A stretch of DNA of 64,000 nt from Coralloluteibacterium stylophorae (GTDB taxonomy: Bacteria > Pseudomonadota > Gammaproteobacteria > Xanthomonadales > Xanthomonadaceae): assembly GCF_018122625.2 (NCBI RefSeq), contig NZ_JAGQFT020000003.1, positions 186,001-250,000 of the forward strand, given 5' to 3'. The position numbers were made by a program, and so were the translations under genes. The number at the start of each line of letters is the position of its first letter. The first letter of the stretch is position 1. The notes under the pieces are model-generated. The model was given only the letters and a program-made list of their open reading frames with translations, was not told where the DNA came from and did not search any database. Positions 1 through 9,770 of the stretch are shown here, piece after piece.

Positions 1-872
1 AGGCCCGTGTGCATCGCCAGGCGGCGATGCAGCGGAGAACCCTCGGCCGCGCGCGTGACCACGGTGCGCAGCGTGCCGGCGAGGGCGCGCTGTGCCGCGG
101 TCGCGGCGGCCTCCGTGTCGAACTCGACGAAGCAGCCCGCGCCGGTCCCGGTCAGGCGCGCCGTCCCGAAGCGCGACAGCGCGGTCAGGGCGGCATCCAC
201 GGCCGGTTCGCGGCGACGCAGCACCGGCTCGAACGCATTGTCGAGGACGGTGCCGGACACGAAGTCGGATAGTGTCGCCGGGGGGGCGTTACGGGTCAAT
301 TCGGGATCCGCGAACAGCGCCGCGGTCGGCGCGCCGACCCCGGGATCGGCGACCAGGTACCAGCGCGGCGCCAGCGCCACCTGCACCAGGCGCTCGCCGA
401 CGCCCTCGGCCCAGGCGTCCCCGCCGCGCACGAACGCCGGCACGTCGGCGCCCAGGCGCAGTCCGAGCGCGGCCAGCCGCTCGATGCCGAGCCGCGTGCC
501 CCAGAGCCGGTCGAGCACGACGAGGACGGTGGCCGCATCCGACGAGCCGCCGCCGAAGCCGCCGCCGGCGGGAATGCGCTTGTCGACGGCGACGTCGGCA
601 CCGAGGACGCATCCGCTCTCGGCCTGCAGCAGGCGCGCGGCGCGCACCACGAGGTCGTCCTCGGCGGCGAGCCCGGGCAGGCCGGCGTGGCGCTCGATGC
701 GGCCGTCGTCGCGCACGCGCAGGTGAACGCGGTCGCCCCACTCCAGGATGCGGAACACCGTCTGCAGCAGGTGGTAGCCGTCGCCGCGGCGGCCGACGAT
801 GCGCAGGAACAGGTTGAGCTTGGCCGGGGCCGGCCAGGCGCTCCAGCCGTCGGCGGGCGGGAACGTCGGCAT
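1..872 (-). CDS. ispE: 4-diphosphocytidyl-2-C-methyl-D-erythritol kinase, 3' end cut by window
   Basis: This GHMP kinase phosphorylates CDP-methylerythritol in the MEP isoprenoid pathway. The N-terminal [19 protein letters not shown] motif lies at residues 15-33. The glycine/serine ATP loop [15 protein letters not shown] is at about 100-114 and a C-terminal [10 protein letters not shown] motif is visible. About 290 codons are read before the window edge, close to the usual 285-300, so only a few codons are missing. The ATG shares one base with the lolB stop (TGATG), so the two are translationally coupled in the order TPR-lolB-ispE, which is usual in xanthomonads. Confidence 0.95.
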   Translation of the reverse strand, partial: MPTFPPADGWSAWPAPAKLNLFLRIVGRRGDGYHLLQTVFRILEWGDRVHLRVRDDGRIERHAGLPGLAAEDDLVVRAARLLQAESGCVLGADVAVDKRIPAGGGFGGGSSDAATVLVVLDRLWGTRLGIERLAALGLRLGADVPAFVRGGDAWAEGVGERLVQVALAPRWYLVADPGVGAPTAALFADPELTRNAPPATLSDFVSGTVLDNAFEPVLRRREPAVDAALTALSRFGTARLTGTGAGCFVEFDTEAAATAAQRALAGTLRTVVTRAAEGSPLHRRLAMHTG

Positions 873-1492
873 CAGGGCGTGGGCGTGGCGGCGTCCCAGC
901 GCTCGATCGCGAGCCGCACGCGCGCATCGTCGCGTTCGGCGAATACCCGCAGCGGCCGCGCCGGGGTGGCCGCGTCCCACTCGCGGTAGTCCACGGTCCA
1001 GCCGCCCTCGTGCAGCGTGGCGGGCCGTCCCTGCGGGCCGAACTCGATGCGCGCGTCCGCGCCGGCGCGCGCGCCGCGGACCCAGGCGCCGAGCGCGTCG
1101 AACGGGATCAGCCAGCCGGTCGCCTCGTACAGCAGCACCTGCGGATCGCGGCCGTAGCGGGTGCCGCCGTCGAGGCCCTCGAGCCGCACCTCGCCGCCCT
1201 CGCGGATGAGGCTCCAGCTGCGCCGGGTCACCGGCGCCGCCAGGCGGATGGCCACGTCGTCGCCGTGCTGGCGCCACTCGATCCGGCCGCTGCCGCCGTC
1301 GTCGCCGGCGCTGACCGCGATGCGGCCGACGAAGCTCCAGTCCGGCTGCGCCGCCAGCGCCGCCTCGCGCGCGCTTTGCGCCGCCAGGAGCGCGGCATCG
1401 GCCGGGCGGGTGTCGATCTGCCTGGGCGCGGTGGCGCAGGCGGCCAGGCCCAGCAGCAGGGCCGCAGTGGCCAGGCGGAACGGCGGCCTCAT
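872..1492 (-). CDS. lolB: Outer-membrane lipoprotein receptor LolB
   Basis: LolB takes lipoproteins from LolA in the periplasm and inserts them into the outer membrane. The 206-residue product starts with a lipoprotein signal peptide ending in the lipobox LAAC (acylated Cys19). It then has the LolB features [18 protein letters not shown], the [10 protein letters not shown] strand and YEATGWLIP. The start overlaps the upstream TPR gene by four bases (ATGA) and the stop overlaps ispE by one base, so this is a tight three-gene operon. Length and position between the TPR gene and ispE fit the family. Confidence 0.93.
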   Translation of the reverse strand: MRPPFRLATAALLLGLAACATAPRQIDTRPADAALLAAQSAREAALAAQPDWSFVGRIAVSAGDDGGSGRIEWRQHGDDVAIRLAAPVTRRSWSLIREGGEVRLEGLDGGTRYGRDPQVLLYEATGWLIPFDALGAWVRGARAGADARIEFGPQGRPATLHEGGWTVDYREWDAATPARPLRVFAERDDARVRLAIERWDAATPTP

Positions 1493-3183
1493 GGCAGGTG
1501 CGTCTCCATCGCGCGCTGCAGCGCGCGGTTGTCGGGATCGATCGCCATGCCCTTCTCCCACACCAGGCGCGCGGCGTCGTGATCGCCCAGCGCCCACAGC
1601 ACCTGGCCGAGGTGCGCGGCGATCTCGGCGTCGGGCTGCAGCTCGAAGGCCCGCCGCAGGTGGGTCACCGCCTCTTCGTTGCGGCCCATGCGGTGCAGGA
1701 CCCAGCCGAGGCTGTCGATGATCGCCGGCTGCCCGGGCCTGAGGGCGTCGGCACGGCGGATGTAGCGCAGGGCCTCGCGGTAGCGTTCGGTGCGGTCGGC
1801 GAGGGTGTAGCCGAGCGCGTTGAGCACGTCGGCGTTGTCCGGGTCGAGGGCGAGGATCCGGCGGAAGTCGGACTCGGCCAGGTCGATGCGGTCGGCGCGC
1901 TCGTAGGCCAGGGCGCGCGCGTAGAGCAGCTCGGGATCGTCCTCGAACACCGCCAGCGCACGCCCGTAGACCGCGATGGCCTCGGTGCCGAGGCCGCGCT
2001 CCGCCAGCAGTTCGGCCTCCAGCAGCCAGGCGGCGCGGCGCAGCTCGCCGTCCAGGTCCTCGTCCTCCTGCAGCGCGTGCAGGACGCCGCGCGCCTCGTC
2101 GAGGCGGTCCATGTCCTCCAGCACCACCGCCGAGCGCAGCTGCGCCTGGCCGCGTTCGGGACCGCCGGGCATGCCCTGGTACCAGGTCAGCGCCTCGTTC
2201 GGCAGGTCCAGCACCTCGGCGAGCTGCCCGAGCAGCAGGCGCCGCTCCGGATCCATGGCCGCGCCGGCGGCGCTGTCGGCCTTGATCTCGTGGTAGAGCT
2301 CGACCAGGCCGACGTCGTCCTGCGCGCGGGCCAGCAGGCTGGCGCGCGCGGCGTAGCTGGCGTCGTCCTGCGCGCCGCGGGCGAGCGTGGCGGCGGCGGC
2401 GCGGCCGTCGCCGAGCGCGTCGTACTCGCCGGCCGCCGCCAGGCGCAGCGCCGGGTCGTCGGCGGCCCCAGCCAGGGCGCGCTCGATCGCCTCGCGCGCC
2501 CGCTCCGGATCGCCCTGCATGCGGAAGCGGCCGGCCTGCAGCAGCCAGGCGCGCGGCTCGTCGGGGAAGTGCGCGATCGCGCCCTCCACGATGCGCCCGG
2601 CGAGGTCGGCGCGGCCGAGCTGCTGGGCCAGGCCGCCGAACGCCAGCCAGGCCTGGAAGTCGTCGTCCGGCAGCGCGTCGCGGTCGACGATGTCGGCCAG
2701 CAGCGCGGCGACCTGCTCGCGGTCCTGGTGCCCGGCCAGGGTGCCCAGCACGCGCCGCCAGCCGTCCTCGCCCGGCTGCGCCATGAGCTTCAGCAGGTCC
2801 TCGCGCGAGGCATCGAGGTCGCCCCCGCGCAGCGCCAGCGCCGCGGCCGCGGCCAGCACGCCCGGAGCGTCGGGGGCCAGCGTGCGCCAGCGCGCCAGGG
2901 CGGCGCGGGCGTTCGGCTCGTCCTGGGCCAGCAGCGCGATCCGCGTCGCACGCTCCGCCAGGCCGGCGTCCTCGACCGCCTTGGCGGCGTCGATGTAGTA
3001 GGCGGCGGCGCCGCCGAGATCGCCCTCCTGCAGCGCGAACTCGCCGGCCAGCGCCGCCTCCAGCGCCGCCGGGGGCAATCCCGCGGCGTCGAGGGGCGGC
3101 AGCTCCGGCACGGTCTGCGCCCGGGCGGCGGCGACGGCGAGGAGCGCCGACAGCAGGGCGCACAGGAGGGGGCGTGGGGACAT
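1489..3183 (-). CDS. Periplasmic tetratricopeptide-repeat protein
   Basis: The protein has 564 residues and a clear Sec signal peptide (basic start, long Ala/Leu core, cleavage near ARAQ at about residue 23). A long alpha-solenoid follows. The best TPR motifs lie in the C-terminal third (for example [39 protein letters not shown]). No catalytic motif is visible. Such a protein commonly precedes lolB-ispE in xanthomonads, and it is the first gene of this operon. Its role is unknown and is inferred to be protein-protein scaffolding in the envelope. The ATG at 3183 is preferred because the signal peptide starts there. Upstream of it the DNA is shared with the divergent hemA promoter. Confidence 0.88.
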   Translation of the reverse strand: MSPRPLLCALLSALLAVAAARAQTVPELPPLDAAGLPPAALEAALAGEFALQEGDLGGAAAYYIDAAKAVEDAGLAERATRIALLAQDEPNARAALARWRTLAPDAPGVLAAAAALALRGGDLDASREDLLKLMAQPGEDGWRRVLGTLAGHQDREQVAALLADIVDRDALPDDDFQAWLAFGGLAQQLGRADLAGRIVEGAIAHFPDEPRAWLLQAGRFRMQGDPERAREAIERALAGAADDPALRLAAAGEYDALGDGRAAAATLARGAQDDASYAARASLLARAQDDVGLVELYHEIKADSAAGAAMDPERRLLLGQLAEVLDLPNEALTWYQGMPGGPERGQAQLRSAVVLEDMDRLDEARGVLHALQEDEDLDGELRRAAWLLEAELLAERGLGTEAIAVYGRALAVFEDDPELLYARALAYERADRIDLAESDFRRILALDPDNADVLNALGYTLADRTERYREALRYIRRADALRPGQPAIIDSLGWVLHRMGRNEEAVTHLRRAFELQPDAEIAAHLGQVLWALGDHDAARLVWEKGMAIDPDNRALQRAMETHLP

Positions 3184-3209
3184 GGAGGGCGACGCGTGCG
3201 GTGTGGCGG

Positions 3210-3215
3210 TACAAT
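3210..3215 (+). promoter_or_regulatory. Probable -10 box of the hemA promoter
   Basis: TACAAT lies 37 bases before the hemA ATG, in the 69-bp gap between the divergent TPR operon and hemA. No convincing -35 hexamer was seen at 16-18 bp upstream, so this is only a -10 candidate. Confidence 0.4.
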
Positions 3216-3252
3216 TCCGCGGTTTCCCGCCAGCTTATCGCAAGCCGCCTCC

Positions 3253-4536
3253 ATGCCGTTGCTCGCCCTCGGGCTCAACCACCAGACCGCGCCGGTGGCG
3301 CTGCGCGAGCGCGTGGCCGTCGCCGACGCCGACCTCGGCCGCGCGCTGGCCGCGCTGCGGGCGATGCCCGGCGTCGAGGAAGCCGCGGTGCTGTCGACCT
3401 GCAACCGCACCGAGATCTATGCGCGGGTGGCGGACGTCGCCGACGACACCGTCGGCCGCTGGCTGGCCGAGCACCATGGCGTCGACGCGCACCGGCTCGA
3501 GCCCTACCTCTATCGCCACCACGATGCCGCCGCGGTACGCCACCTGTTCCGGGTCGCGACCGGGCTGGATTCGCTGGTGCTGGGCGAGCCGCAGATCCTG
3601 GGCCAGGTGAAGCAGGCCTGGGCCGCCGCGCGCGATGCGCACGCGCTCAAGACCCCGCTCGACCGCCTGTTCCAGCAGTGCTTCACCGTGTCCAAGCGGG
3701 TGCGGACCGACACCCGCATCGGCGCGCACCCGGTGTCGGTGGCCTATGCCGCGGTGCGCCTGGCGCAGCAGGTGTTCGCGCGCCTGGACCAGGCGACGGT
3801 GCTGCTGGTCGGCGCCGGCGACACCATCGAACTCGCCGCCCGGCACCTGGTCGATGCCCGGGTCAGGCGCCTGCTGGTCGCCAACCGCACCCTCGAGCAC
3901 GCGCAGACTCTCGCCCAGCGCTTCGGCGGCTATGCGCTGCCGCTGGCGGATCTCGACCGCCACCTGGCCGAGGCGGACATCGTCATTTCCGCCACCGCCA
4001 GCCGCGATCCGGTGCTCACCTCGGCCCAGGTCGGGCAGGCGCTGGCGGCCCGCCGGCGGCGGCCGATGTTCCTGCTCGACCTCGCCGTCCCGCGCGACAT
4101 CGAGACCGGCGTCGCCGCACTCGACGACGTCTACCTGTACACGGTCGACGACCTCGACCGGGTCATCGAGGACAACCGCCGCTCGCGGCGCGAGGCCGCC
4201 GACCAGGCCGAAGCCATCATCGAGCTGCAGGTCGGCCACTACATGGCGTGGTGGCAGGCGCGCGACCGCAACGACGCGCTCAAGCGCCTGCGCGCGCAGG
4301 GCGAGGCGCAGCGCGTCGAGGCGCTGGCCGTCGCCCGCGATCGCATGGCCCAGGGCCAGGACCCGCAGGCGGTGATGGAATGGCTGGCCCACCGCCTGAC
4401 CTCCCGCCTGCTGCACGCGCCGAGCGCGGCGCTGCGCGATGCCGCGCTGCGCGGCGACACCGACCTGCTGCGCGCGGCCGAGCGCCTCTACGACCTGGAC
4501 GACAAGGACGACGATGACGCCCGGCCTGCTGCGTAA
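3253..4536 (+). CDS. hemA: Glutamyl-tRNA reductase
   Basis: HemA reduces glutamyl-tRNA(Glu) to glutamate-1-semialdehyde, the committed step of haem and sirohaem synthesis. In 427 residues it shows the N-terminal [15 protein letters not shown] motif and the nucleophile Cys50 in [23 protein letters not shown], the NADPH fold [17 protein letters not shown], and the C-terminal dimerisation helix also follow. Translation is taken from the ATG at 3253, because the open frame upstream is antisense to the TPR gene. An Asp-rich tail (DDKDDDD) ends the protein. The last 23 bases overlap prfA, so hemA-prfA are probably co-transcribed, as in many gammaproteobacteria. Confidence 0.97.
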   Translation: MPLLALGLNHQTAPVALRERVAVADADLGRALAALRAMPGVEEAAVLSTCNRTEIYARVADVADDTVGRWLAEHHGVDAHRLEPYLYRHHDAAAVRHLFRVATGLDSLVLGEPQILGQVKQAWAAARDAHALKTPLDRLFQQCFTVSKRVRTDTRIGAHPVSVAYAAVRLAQQVFARLDQATVLLVGAGDTIELAARHLVDARVRRLLVANRTLEHAQTLAQRFGGYALPLADLDRHLAEADIVISATASRDPVLTSAQVGQALAARRRRPMFLLDLAVPRDIETGVAALDDVYLYTVDDLDRVIEDNRRSRREAADQAEAIIELQVGHYMAWWQARDRNDALKRLRAQGEAQRVEALAVARDRMAQGQDPQAVMEWLAHRLTSRLLHAPSAALRDAALRGDTDLLRAAERLYDLDDKDDDDARPAA

Positions 4537-5599
4537 GCTCGAGGCCCTGGGCGAACGCCGCGAGGAAGTCGGTCGCCTGCTGGCCGAGCCGGAGGTCATG
4601 GCCGACGCCGCGCGCTTCCGCGAGCTCGCGCGCGAATACGCCCAGCTCGAACCGCTGGCCGAGGCGATGGCCGCGCGCGCGCGCGCGCTGCACGATCTCG
4701 CCGAGGCCGAGGCCATGCGCGCGGATCCGGAGCTGCGCGACCTGGCCGAGGAGGAGATCCCGGCGGCGCAGGCGCGCATCGCCGCGCTCGAGGACGAACT
4801 CGGCCGCCTGCTGGTCCCGGCCGACCCGCGCGACGAGGCCAACCTGTTCCTGGAGATCCGCGCCGGCACCGGCGGCGACGAGGCGGCACTGTTCGCCGGC
4901 GACCTGTTCCGCATGTACGCGCGCTACGCCGAGGCGCGGCGCTGGAACGTCGAGATCCTGTCGGAGAGCCCGGGCGAGCACGGCGGCTACAAGGAGATCG
5001 TCGCCCGCATCGAGGGCCGCGGCGCCTATTCGCGGCTGAAGTTCGAGTCCGGCACGCACCGCGTGCAGCGGGTGCCGGCGACCGAGTCGCAGGGCCGCAT
5101 CCACACGTCGGCGGCGACGGTGGCGATCCTGCCGGAGCTCGACGAGGTCGACGAGATCGAGCTCAACCCGGCCGACCTGCGCACCGACACCTTCCGCGCC
5201 TCGGGCGCCGGCGGCCAGCACGTCAACAAGACCGACTCGGCGATCCGCATCACCCACATCCCGACCGGCATCGTGGTCGAGTGCCAGGACGAGCGCAGCC
5301 AGCACAAGAACCGCGCCCGCGCGCTCGGCCTGCTCAAGGCGCGCCTGCTCGACGAGGAACGCGCCAGGCAGAACGCCGTGCAGGCCGAGTCGCGGCGCCT
5401 GCAGGTCGGCTCCGGCGACCGCAGCCAGCGCATCCGCACCTACAACTTCCCCCAGGGCCGCATCACCGACCACCGCGTCGAGGGCCTGACGCTCTACAAG
5501 CTGCCCGAGATCGTCCAGGGCGACCTCGACGAGCTGGTGGAGCGGCTGACCCGCGAGCACCAGGCGGACGAACTGCGCCTGCTGACGGAGGCCGGGTGA
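4514..5599 (+). CDS. prfA: Peptide chain release factor 1
   Basis: RF1 recognises UAG/UAA and triggers peptidyl-tRNA hydrolysis. The 361-residue length is standard. The stop-codon recognition motif PAT (in [15 protein letters not shown]) marks it as RF1 rather than RF2. The catalytic GGQ is in [16 protein letters not shown] at about residue 234. The start ATG sits inside the hemA end. The methyltransferase gene prmC, which modifies the GGQ glutamine and often follows prfA, is not downstream here. A TPR-glycosyltransferase gene takes that place. Confidence 0.97.
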   Translation: MTPGLLRKLEALGERREEVGRLLAEPEVMADAARFRELAREYAQLEPLAEAMAARARALHDLAEAEAMRADPELRDLAEEEIPAAQARIAALEDELGRLLVPADPRDEANLFLEIRAGTGGDEAALFAGDLFRMYARYAEARRWNVEILSESPGEHGGYKEIVARIEGRGAYSRLKFESGTHRVQRVPATESQGRIHTSAATVAILPELDEVDEIELNPADLRTDTFRASGAGGQHVNKTDSAIRITHIPTGIVVECQDERSQHKNRARALGLLKARLLDEERARQNAVQAESRRLQVGSGDRSQRIRTYNFPQGRITDHRVEGLTLYKLPEIVQGDLDELVERLTREHQADELRLLTEAG

Positions 5600-5621
5600 T
5601 CCCGCACGCGGAGCCGCGCGC

Positions 5622-7511
5622 ATGAGCGCGCAGGAGCCGCGCCGCCGCTTCGAGCGCCTCGTCGCCGCCACCCGGGCGCAGCCGGGCGATCCCGCCGCCT
5701 GGCGCGAACTCGCGCTGTTCTACCTCGCGCTCGGCCAGGCCGACGACGCCCTGCCCCTGCTCGAACGCGCCCTGGCCTGCGGCGAGGACCTGCCGGCGCG
5801 GCTGCATCTTTCGCACCTGCGCCTGCAGCGCGGCGAGGTCGCATCCGCGCGCGCGGCGGCGCACGCGGCGACCGCGCTGGCGCCGGCCAGCCCGGACGCC
5901 TGGTTCCTGCTGGCCGAGGCGGCGCTGGCCGCGGGCGACGCCGGCGAGGCCACCGCCGCCTACCTCCGCTGCACGGCGCTGGCGCCGCGCCACGCGCAGG
6001 CCTGGCACAACCTCGGCCTGGCCCGCGACGCCGCCGGCGACAAGCCCGGCGCGCTGGCCGCGTTCGAGCACGCGCACGCGCTGGCGCCGGCCCAGGCGGC
6101 GAGCCTGGCGCAGGCGCTGTGGGTCAGGCGCGAGCTGTGCGACTGGCGCGGCCTCGAGGCGATGGCGCGCGCGCTGCAGGAGGCGGTCGACGCCGGTGCG
6201 GAAGGCGTCACGCCCTTCTCCTTCCTCGCCGAGACGGACGACCCGCGGCGCCAGCGCCGCTGCGCCACGACCTGGGCGCGCGGGATCGAGGCGGCCGTCG
6301 CGCCGCTGCGCGCGCGGCTGCCGCCGCCTGCGCCTCCGCGACCGGCCGATGGCGAAGGTCCGCTGCGCATCGGCCTGGTGTCCTCCGGCTTCAACGACCA
6401 CCCGACCGCACTGCTGGTGGTCGACCTGGTCGAGCGTCTGCGCGGCACCGGCATCGAGGTCCATGGCTTCGCCACGCGGGCGGACGACGGGCGCCCGCTG
6501 CGGCGGCGACTGGCAGCCGCCTGCCATGCCTTCGCGGACGTGTCCGGACTGGCACCCACGGCCATGGCCGCGCGCCTGCGCGATGCGCGCCTGGACGCCT
6601 GCTTCGACCTGCGCGGCTACGGCGACGGCGCGGTGAGCGAAGTCTTCGCCCTGCGCGTGGCGCCGGTGCAGGTGAACTGGCTGGCGTATCCGGGGACCTC
6701 CGGCGCCGGCTTCATCGACGTGCTGCTCGCCGACCGCACCACCGTCGATGCCGGCAACCGCGACGGCTTCAGCGAGCCCGTCGTGCGCCTGCCGCACTGC
6801 TTCCAGCCCTCCGATACCAGCCGCGCGGTGGGCACGCCGCCGCCGCGCGCCGCGCTGGGCCTGCCGGAGCGCGCGGTGGTGCTGGCGAGCTTCAACAATC
6901 CCTACAAGATCACGCCCGCCGTCTTCGCCTGCTGGATGCGCGTGCTCGCCGTCGCGCCGGACACGGTGCTGTGGCTGCTCGCCGGCAAGCACGCGCGCAC
7001 CGACGCCAACCTGCGCGCGGCGGCGCAGGCCGCCGGGATCGATCCGGCCCGGCTGGTGTTCGCGCACCGGCGCCCGCATCCGGAGTACCTGGCGCTCTAC
7101 CGCCACGCCGACCTGTTCCTCGACACCTGGCCCTACGGCGCGCACACCACCGCCAGCGACGCGCTGTGGGCCGGCTGCCCGCTGCTGACCCTGCCCGGCC
7201 GGTCGTTCGCCTCGCGCGTCGGCGCCTCGCTGCTGGCGACGCTGGGCCTCGACGCGGCGCTGGTCGCCCGCGATGCGGACGACTATGTCGCGCGCGCGAC
7301 GGCGCTGGCCGGCGACGCCGCCGCACGCGCCGCGCTGCGCGACCGGCTCGCGCAGGCGCGGGCCGCGACGCCGCTGTTCGACATGGCCGCCTTCGCGCGG
7401 GACTTCGCAGCCGCGGTACGCGGCATGGTCGCGCGCAGCCGCGCCGGGCTGGCGCAGACCGACCTCGACCTGCCACCCTCCTCGCCGCCTCCGCCAGGAA
7501 CCATCGCATGA
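5622..7511 (+). CDS. TPR-containing O-GlcNAc-transferase-like (GT41/SPINDLY) glycosyltransferase
   Basis: The 629-residue protein has three to four TPRs at about residues 1-165. A GT41-type catalytic region begins near residue 245 and carries the family signatures: SSGFNDHPTALLVV, QVNWLAYPGTSGAGFID, FNNPYKITP, LDTWPYGAHTTASDALWAG and a nucleotide-binding stretch near GRSFASRVGASLL. By homology it would transfer a sugar (GlcNAc or another) from a nucleotide-sugar to Ser/Thr of proteins in the cytoplasm. The bacterial substrates cannot be told from sequence. It lies 22 bp after prfA and its stop overlaps the moaB start (ATGA), so it is probably expressed with them. A Pro/Ser-rich tail ends the protein. 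Confidence 0.85.
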   Translation: MSAQEPRRRFERLVAATRAQPGDPAAWRELALFYLALGQADDALPLLERALACGEDLPARLHLSHLRLQRGEVASARAAAHAATALAPASPDAWFLLAEAALAAGDAGEATAAYLRCTALAPRHAQAWHNLGLARDAAGDKPGALAAFEHAHALAPAQAASLAQALWVRRELCDWRGLEAMARALQEAVDAGAEGVTPFSFLAETDDPRRQRRCATTWARGIEAAVAPLRARLPPPAPPRPADGEGPLRIGLVSSGFNDHPTALLVVDLVERLRGTGIEVHGFATRADDGRPLRRRLAAACHAFADVSGLAPTAMAARLRDARLDACFDLRGYGDGAVSEVFALRVAPVQVNWLAYPGTSGAGFIDVLLADRTTVDAGNRDGFSEPVVRLPHCFQPSDTSRAVGTPPPRAALGLPERAVVLASFNNPYKITPAVFACWMRVLAVAPDTVLWLLAGKHARTDANLRAAAQAAGIDPARLVFAHRRPHPEYLALYRHADLFLDTWPYGAHTTASDALWAGCPLLTLPGRSFASRVGASLLATLGLDAALVARDADDYVARATALAGDAAARAALRDRLAQARAATPLFDMAAFARDFAAAVRGMVARSRAGLAQTDLDLPPSSPPPPGTIA

Positions 7512-8026
7512 GCGCCGAACGCGACTTCATCCCGCTCGCCCTGTGCGTGCTCACCGTCTCCGACACACGCAGCGCCGACAACGACAGTTCGGGCGACTAT
7601 CTGGTCGAGGCGGCGACCGGCGCCGGCCACCGCATCGTCGAGCGCGCCCTGCTGCCGGACGACCGCTACCGCCTGCGCGCGACGGTCTCGGCATGGATCG
7701 CCGACGAGCGCGTCGACGGCATCCTGGTCACCGGCGGCACCGGCTTCACCGGCCGCGACTCAACGCCCGAGGCGCTGATGCCGCTCCTGGACAAGGTCAT
7801 GGACGGCTTCGGCGAGCTGTTCCGCGCCGTGAGCTTCGAGGAGATCGGCACCAGTTCGCTGCAGTCGCGCGCCTTCGCCGGCCTCGCCAACGGAACCTTC
7901 GTGTTCTGCGTGCCGGGCTCGACCTCGGCCTGCCGCACCGCCTGGGAGAAGCTGATCTCCGCGCAGCTGGACGCCCGCACGCGCCCCTGCAACCTCGCCA
8001 CGCTGCGTCCACGCCTGCGCGAATGA
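7508..8026 (+). CDS. moaB: Molybdenum cofactor biosynthesis protein B
   Basis: A MoaB/Mog-fold protein of 172 residues linked to molybdopterin adenylylation. The key loop [17 protein letters not shown] is at about residues 78-94. SVSDTR-like residues near the N-terminus ([15 protein letters not shown]) and [15 protein letters not shown] form the rest of the MPT-binding pocket. The length and lack of a MoeA fusion point to MoaB rather than MogA. The start overlaps the preceding glycosyltransferase stop. No other moa/moe genes are in the window. Confidence 0.9.
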   Translation: MSAERDFIPLALCVLTVSDTRSADNDSSGDYLVEAATGAGHRIVERALLPDDRYRLRATVSAWIADERVDGILVTGGTGFTGRDSTPEALMPLLDKVMDGFGELFRAVSFEEIGTSSLQSRAFAGLANGTFVFCVPGSTSACRTAWEKLISAQLDARTRPCNLATLRPRLRE

Positions 8027-8108
8027 CACTTCGGCGGAGACTCCTTCCCATCCTTCCACCGACGCGCGCCGCTGGGCGCGCGGCCGCCTTCGAGGACCAC
8101 CCGCCTTG

Positions 8109-8918
8109 ATGCCCGACGTTCCGACCACGACGCTCCTGATCGCGCTCGCGGTCACCACCGCCGCCGGCCTCGCCACCAGCTTCGGTGGCCTCCTGGTGTT
8201 CGCCTCGAAGACGCCGAATCCGCGCCTGCTGTCCTTCGGCCTGGCCTTCGCCGGCGGCGCCATGGTGTACGTGTCGCTGACCGAGATCTTCGGCAAGTCG
8301 GTGCTGGCCTTCGGCCAGGCCTTCGGCGACCGCCTCGGCTTCACCTACGGCACCCTCGCCTTCCTCGCCGGCGTGCTGCTGATCGTGGCCATCGACCACC
8401 TGATCCCGAACCCGCACGAGCGGCTCGAGGCGGACGATCCCTACTTCCGCGAGCACAACCGGGAATACCTCAAGCGCGTGGGGCTGCTGACCGCGGTGGC
8501 GATCACCGCGCACAACTTCCCGGAAGGTCTCGCCACCTTCTTCGCCATGCTGGAGAGCCCGAGCGTGGGCCTGCCGCTGGCCTTCGCGATCGCGATCCAC
8601 AACGTGCCCGAAGGCATCGCCATCGCCATCCCGGTCTACTACGCGACCAACAACAAGGCCTATGCCATGGTGGCGTGCATGCTGTCGGGCCTGGCCGAGC
8701 CGGTCGGCGCGGCGCTGGGCTACCTGGTGCTCTCGCCGGTGCTGTCGCAGGCGGTGTTCGGCGGCGTGTTCGGGGTGATCGCGGGAGTGATGGTGTTCCT
8801 GGCGCTGGACGAACTGCTGCCCACCGCCAAGCGCTACGGCAAGGGCCACGAGACGGTCTACGGCCTGGTCACCGGGATGGGCGCGCTGGCGATCAGCCTG
8901 GTGCTGTTCAAGTGGTGA
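8109..8918 (+). CDS. zupT: ZIP-family metal transporter (ZupT-like)
   Basis: A 269-residue inner-membrane protein with about eight hydrophobic segments. It carries the two ZIP signatures that line the metal path, [11 protein letters not shown] in TM4 and [12 protein letters not shown] in TM5. A polar loop ([15 protein letters not shown]) lies between TM3 and TM4. The family imports Zn2+ and other divalent ions such as Fe2+, Mn2+ or Co2+. The ATG at 8109 is preferred over the adjacent TTG three bases upstream. It stands alone, convergent with the acylphosphatase operon. Confidence 0.92.
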   Translation: MPDVPTTTLLIALAVTTAAGLATSFGGLLVFASKTPNPRLLSFGLAFAGGAMVYVSLTEIFGKSVLAFGQAFGDRLGFTYGTLAFLAGVLLIVAIDHLIPNPHERLEADDPYFREHNREYLKRVGLLTAVAITAHNFPEGLATFFAMLESPSVGLPLAFAIAIHNVPEGIAIAIPVYYATNNKAYAMVACMLSGLAEPVGAALGYLVLSPVLSQAVFGGVFGVIAGVMVFLALDELLPTAKRYGKGHETVYGLVTGMGALAISLVLFKW

Positions 8919-8940
8919 GCGGCGCGCGCCGCGGCCGCCT

Positions 8941-9213
8941 TCAGTAGGTCTGGAAGCCGCCGCCGGCGGCGACGTCGAGCTCGACGTCCTCGCGCCGCAC
9001 CGCGTCGACCCGCGCCTGCGTCGGGCCCTGCCACAGCCAGCGCTCGAGCGCGGCCAGCGCCGCCGCCTCGCCGATCGCCAGCACCTCGACGCGGCCATCC
9101 TCGAGGTTGCGCGCATAGCCGCGCAGCTCGAGGCGCTCGGCCTCGTCGCGCGTGCTGGCGCGGAAGAACACGCCCTGCACGTAGCCGGAGACGAAGAAGC
9201 GCGCGGCGTTCAT
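8941..9213 (-). CDS. Acylphosphatase
   Basis: A small (90-residue) hydrolase of carboxyl-phosphate bonds. The catalytic arginine is in VQGVFFRASTRDEA (about residue 23). The catalytic asparagine is in GYARNLEDGRVEV (about residue 41). The family start pattern (xFVSGYVQGV) is at residue 7. It is the last gene of a leftward operon yihY-tlpA-acyP. Its ATG overlaps the stop of the TlpA-like gene (ATGA). Confidence 0.93.
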   Translation of the reverse strand: MNAARFFVSGYVQGVFFRASTRDEAERLELRGYARNLEDGRVEVLAIGEAAALAALERWLWQGPTQARVDAVRREDVELDVAAGGGFQTY

Positions 9214-9770
9214 GTACCGGCCTCGCTGGCGGCCGCGGCGATCTCGGCCTCCAGGTCCGCACCGGTGACCGGGCCCAGGAAGCTGCGCACGATCGCGCCG
9301 TCGGGGCCCACCAGGTGGGTCATCGGCAGCCCGCGCGGCGCCTCCAGGCCCGGCGGCGGCGGCGCGTAGACGTCGACGATGGCGATCGGATAGCCGACCG
9401 GGTGCTCCTGCAGGAAGCCGCGCATGTCGTCGGCCGCGATCTCCTCGTAGGCCAGGCCGAGCACGCGCACGTCCTCGCGCGCGCTGGCGAAGGCGTCCAG
9501 GTCCGGCATCTCCTTCAGGCAGGGCGCGCACCAGGTCGCCCAGTAGTTCAGCACCACCCACCGCCCACGCTCGGAGGCGAGGTCGAAGCGGCCGTGGTCG
9601 AGCGTCTCCACCGACAGCGCCAGCGGTGCCGGGGCCGGCACGTCGCCGGCGGGCGCCGGCGCGACGGCCGCCGACTCCGGTGCGGAGGCCGCGGGCGGCG
9701 TCTCGTCGCCGCAGGCCGCAAGCGCCAGCGCGGCGAGGAGGAAGGGCGCGATGCGCTCAGCTCGGGACAT
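9210..9770 (-). CDS. TlpA/ResA-like thioredoxin-fold lipoprotein
   Basis: A 186-residue periplasmic thiol-disulfide protein. The signal peptide ends in a lipobox (ALALAACGDE). An Ala/Pro-rich linker follows, then the thioredoxin domain with WCAPC in VVLNYWATWCAPCLKEMP and a cis-proline loop (GLPMTHLVG). Such proteins reduce periplasmic disulfides, for example on cytochrome c apoproteins. The partner is unknown here. The ATG at 9770 is chosen because the lipoprotein signal starts there. The gene overlaps yihY by 14 bp and acyP by 4 bp. Confidence 0.9.
   Translation of the reverse strand: MSRAERIAPFLLAALALAACGDETPPAASAPESAAVAPAPAGDVPAPAPLALSVETLDHGRFDLASERGRWVVLNYWATWCAPCLKEMPDLDAFASAREDVRVLGLAYEEIAADDMRGFLQEHPVGYPIAIVDVYAPPPPGLEAPRGLPMTHLVGPDGAIVRSFLGPVTGADLEAEIAAAASEAGT

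Noticed and set aside
1498-3252. Upstream part of the open frame leading into hemA
   Set aside because: It lies antisense to the TPR gene. HemA homology begins exactly at the ATG at 3253, with a -10 box just before it.
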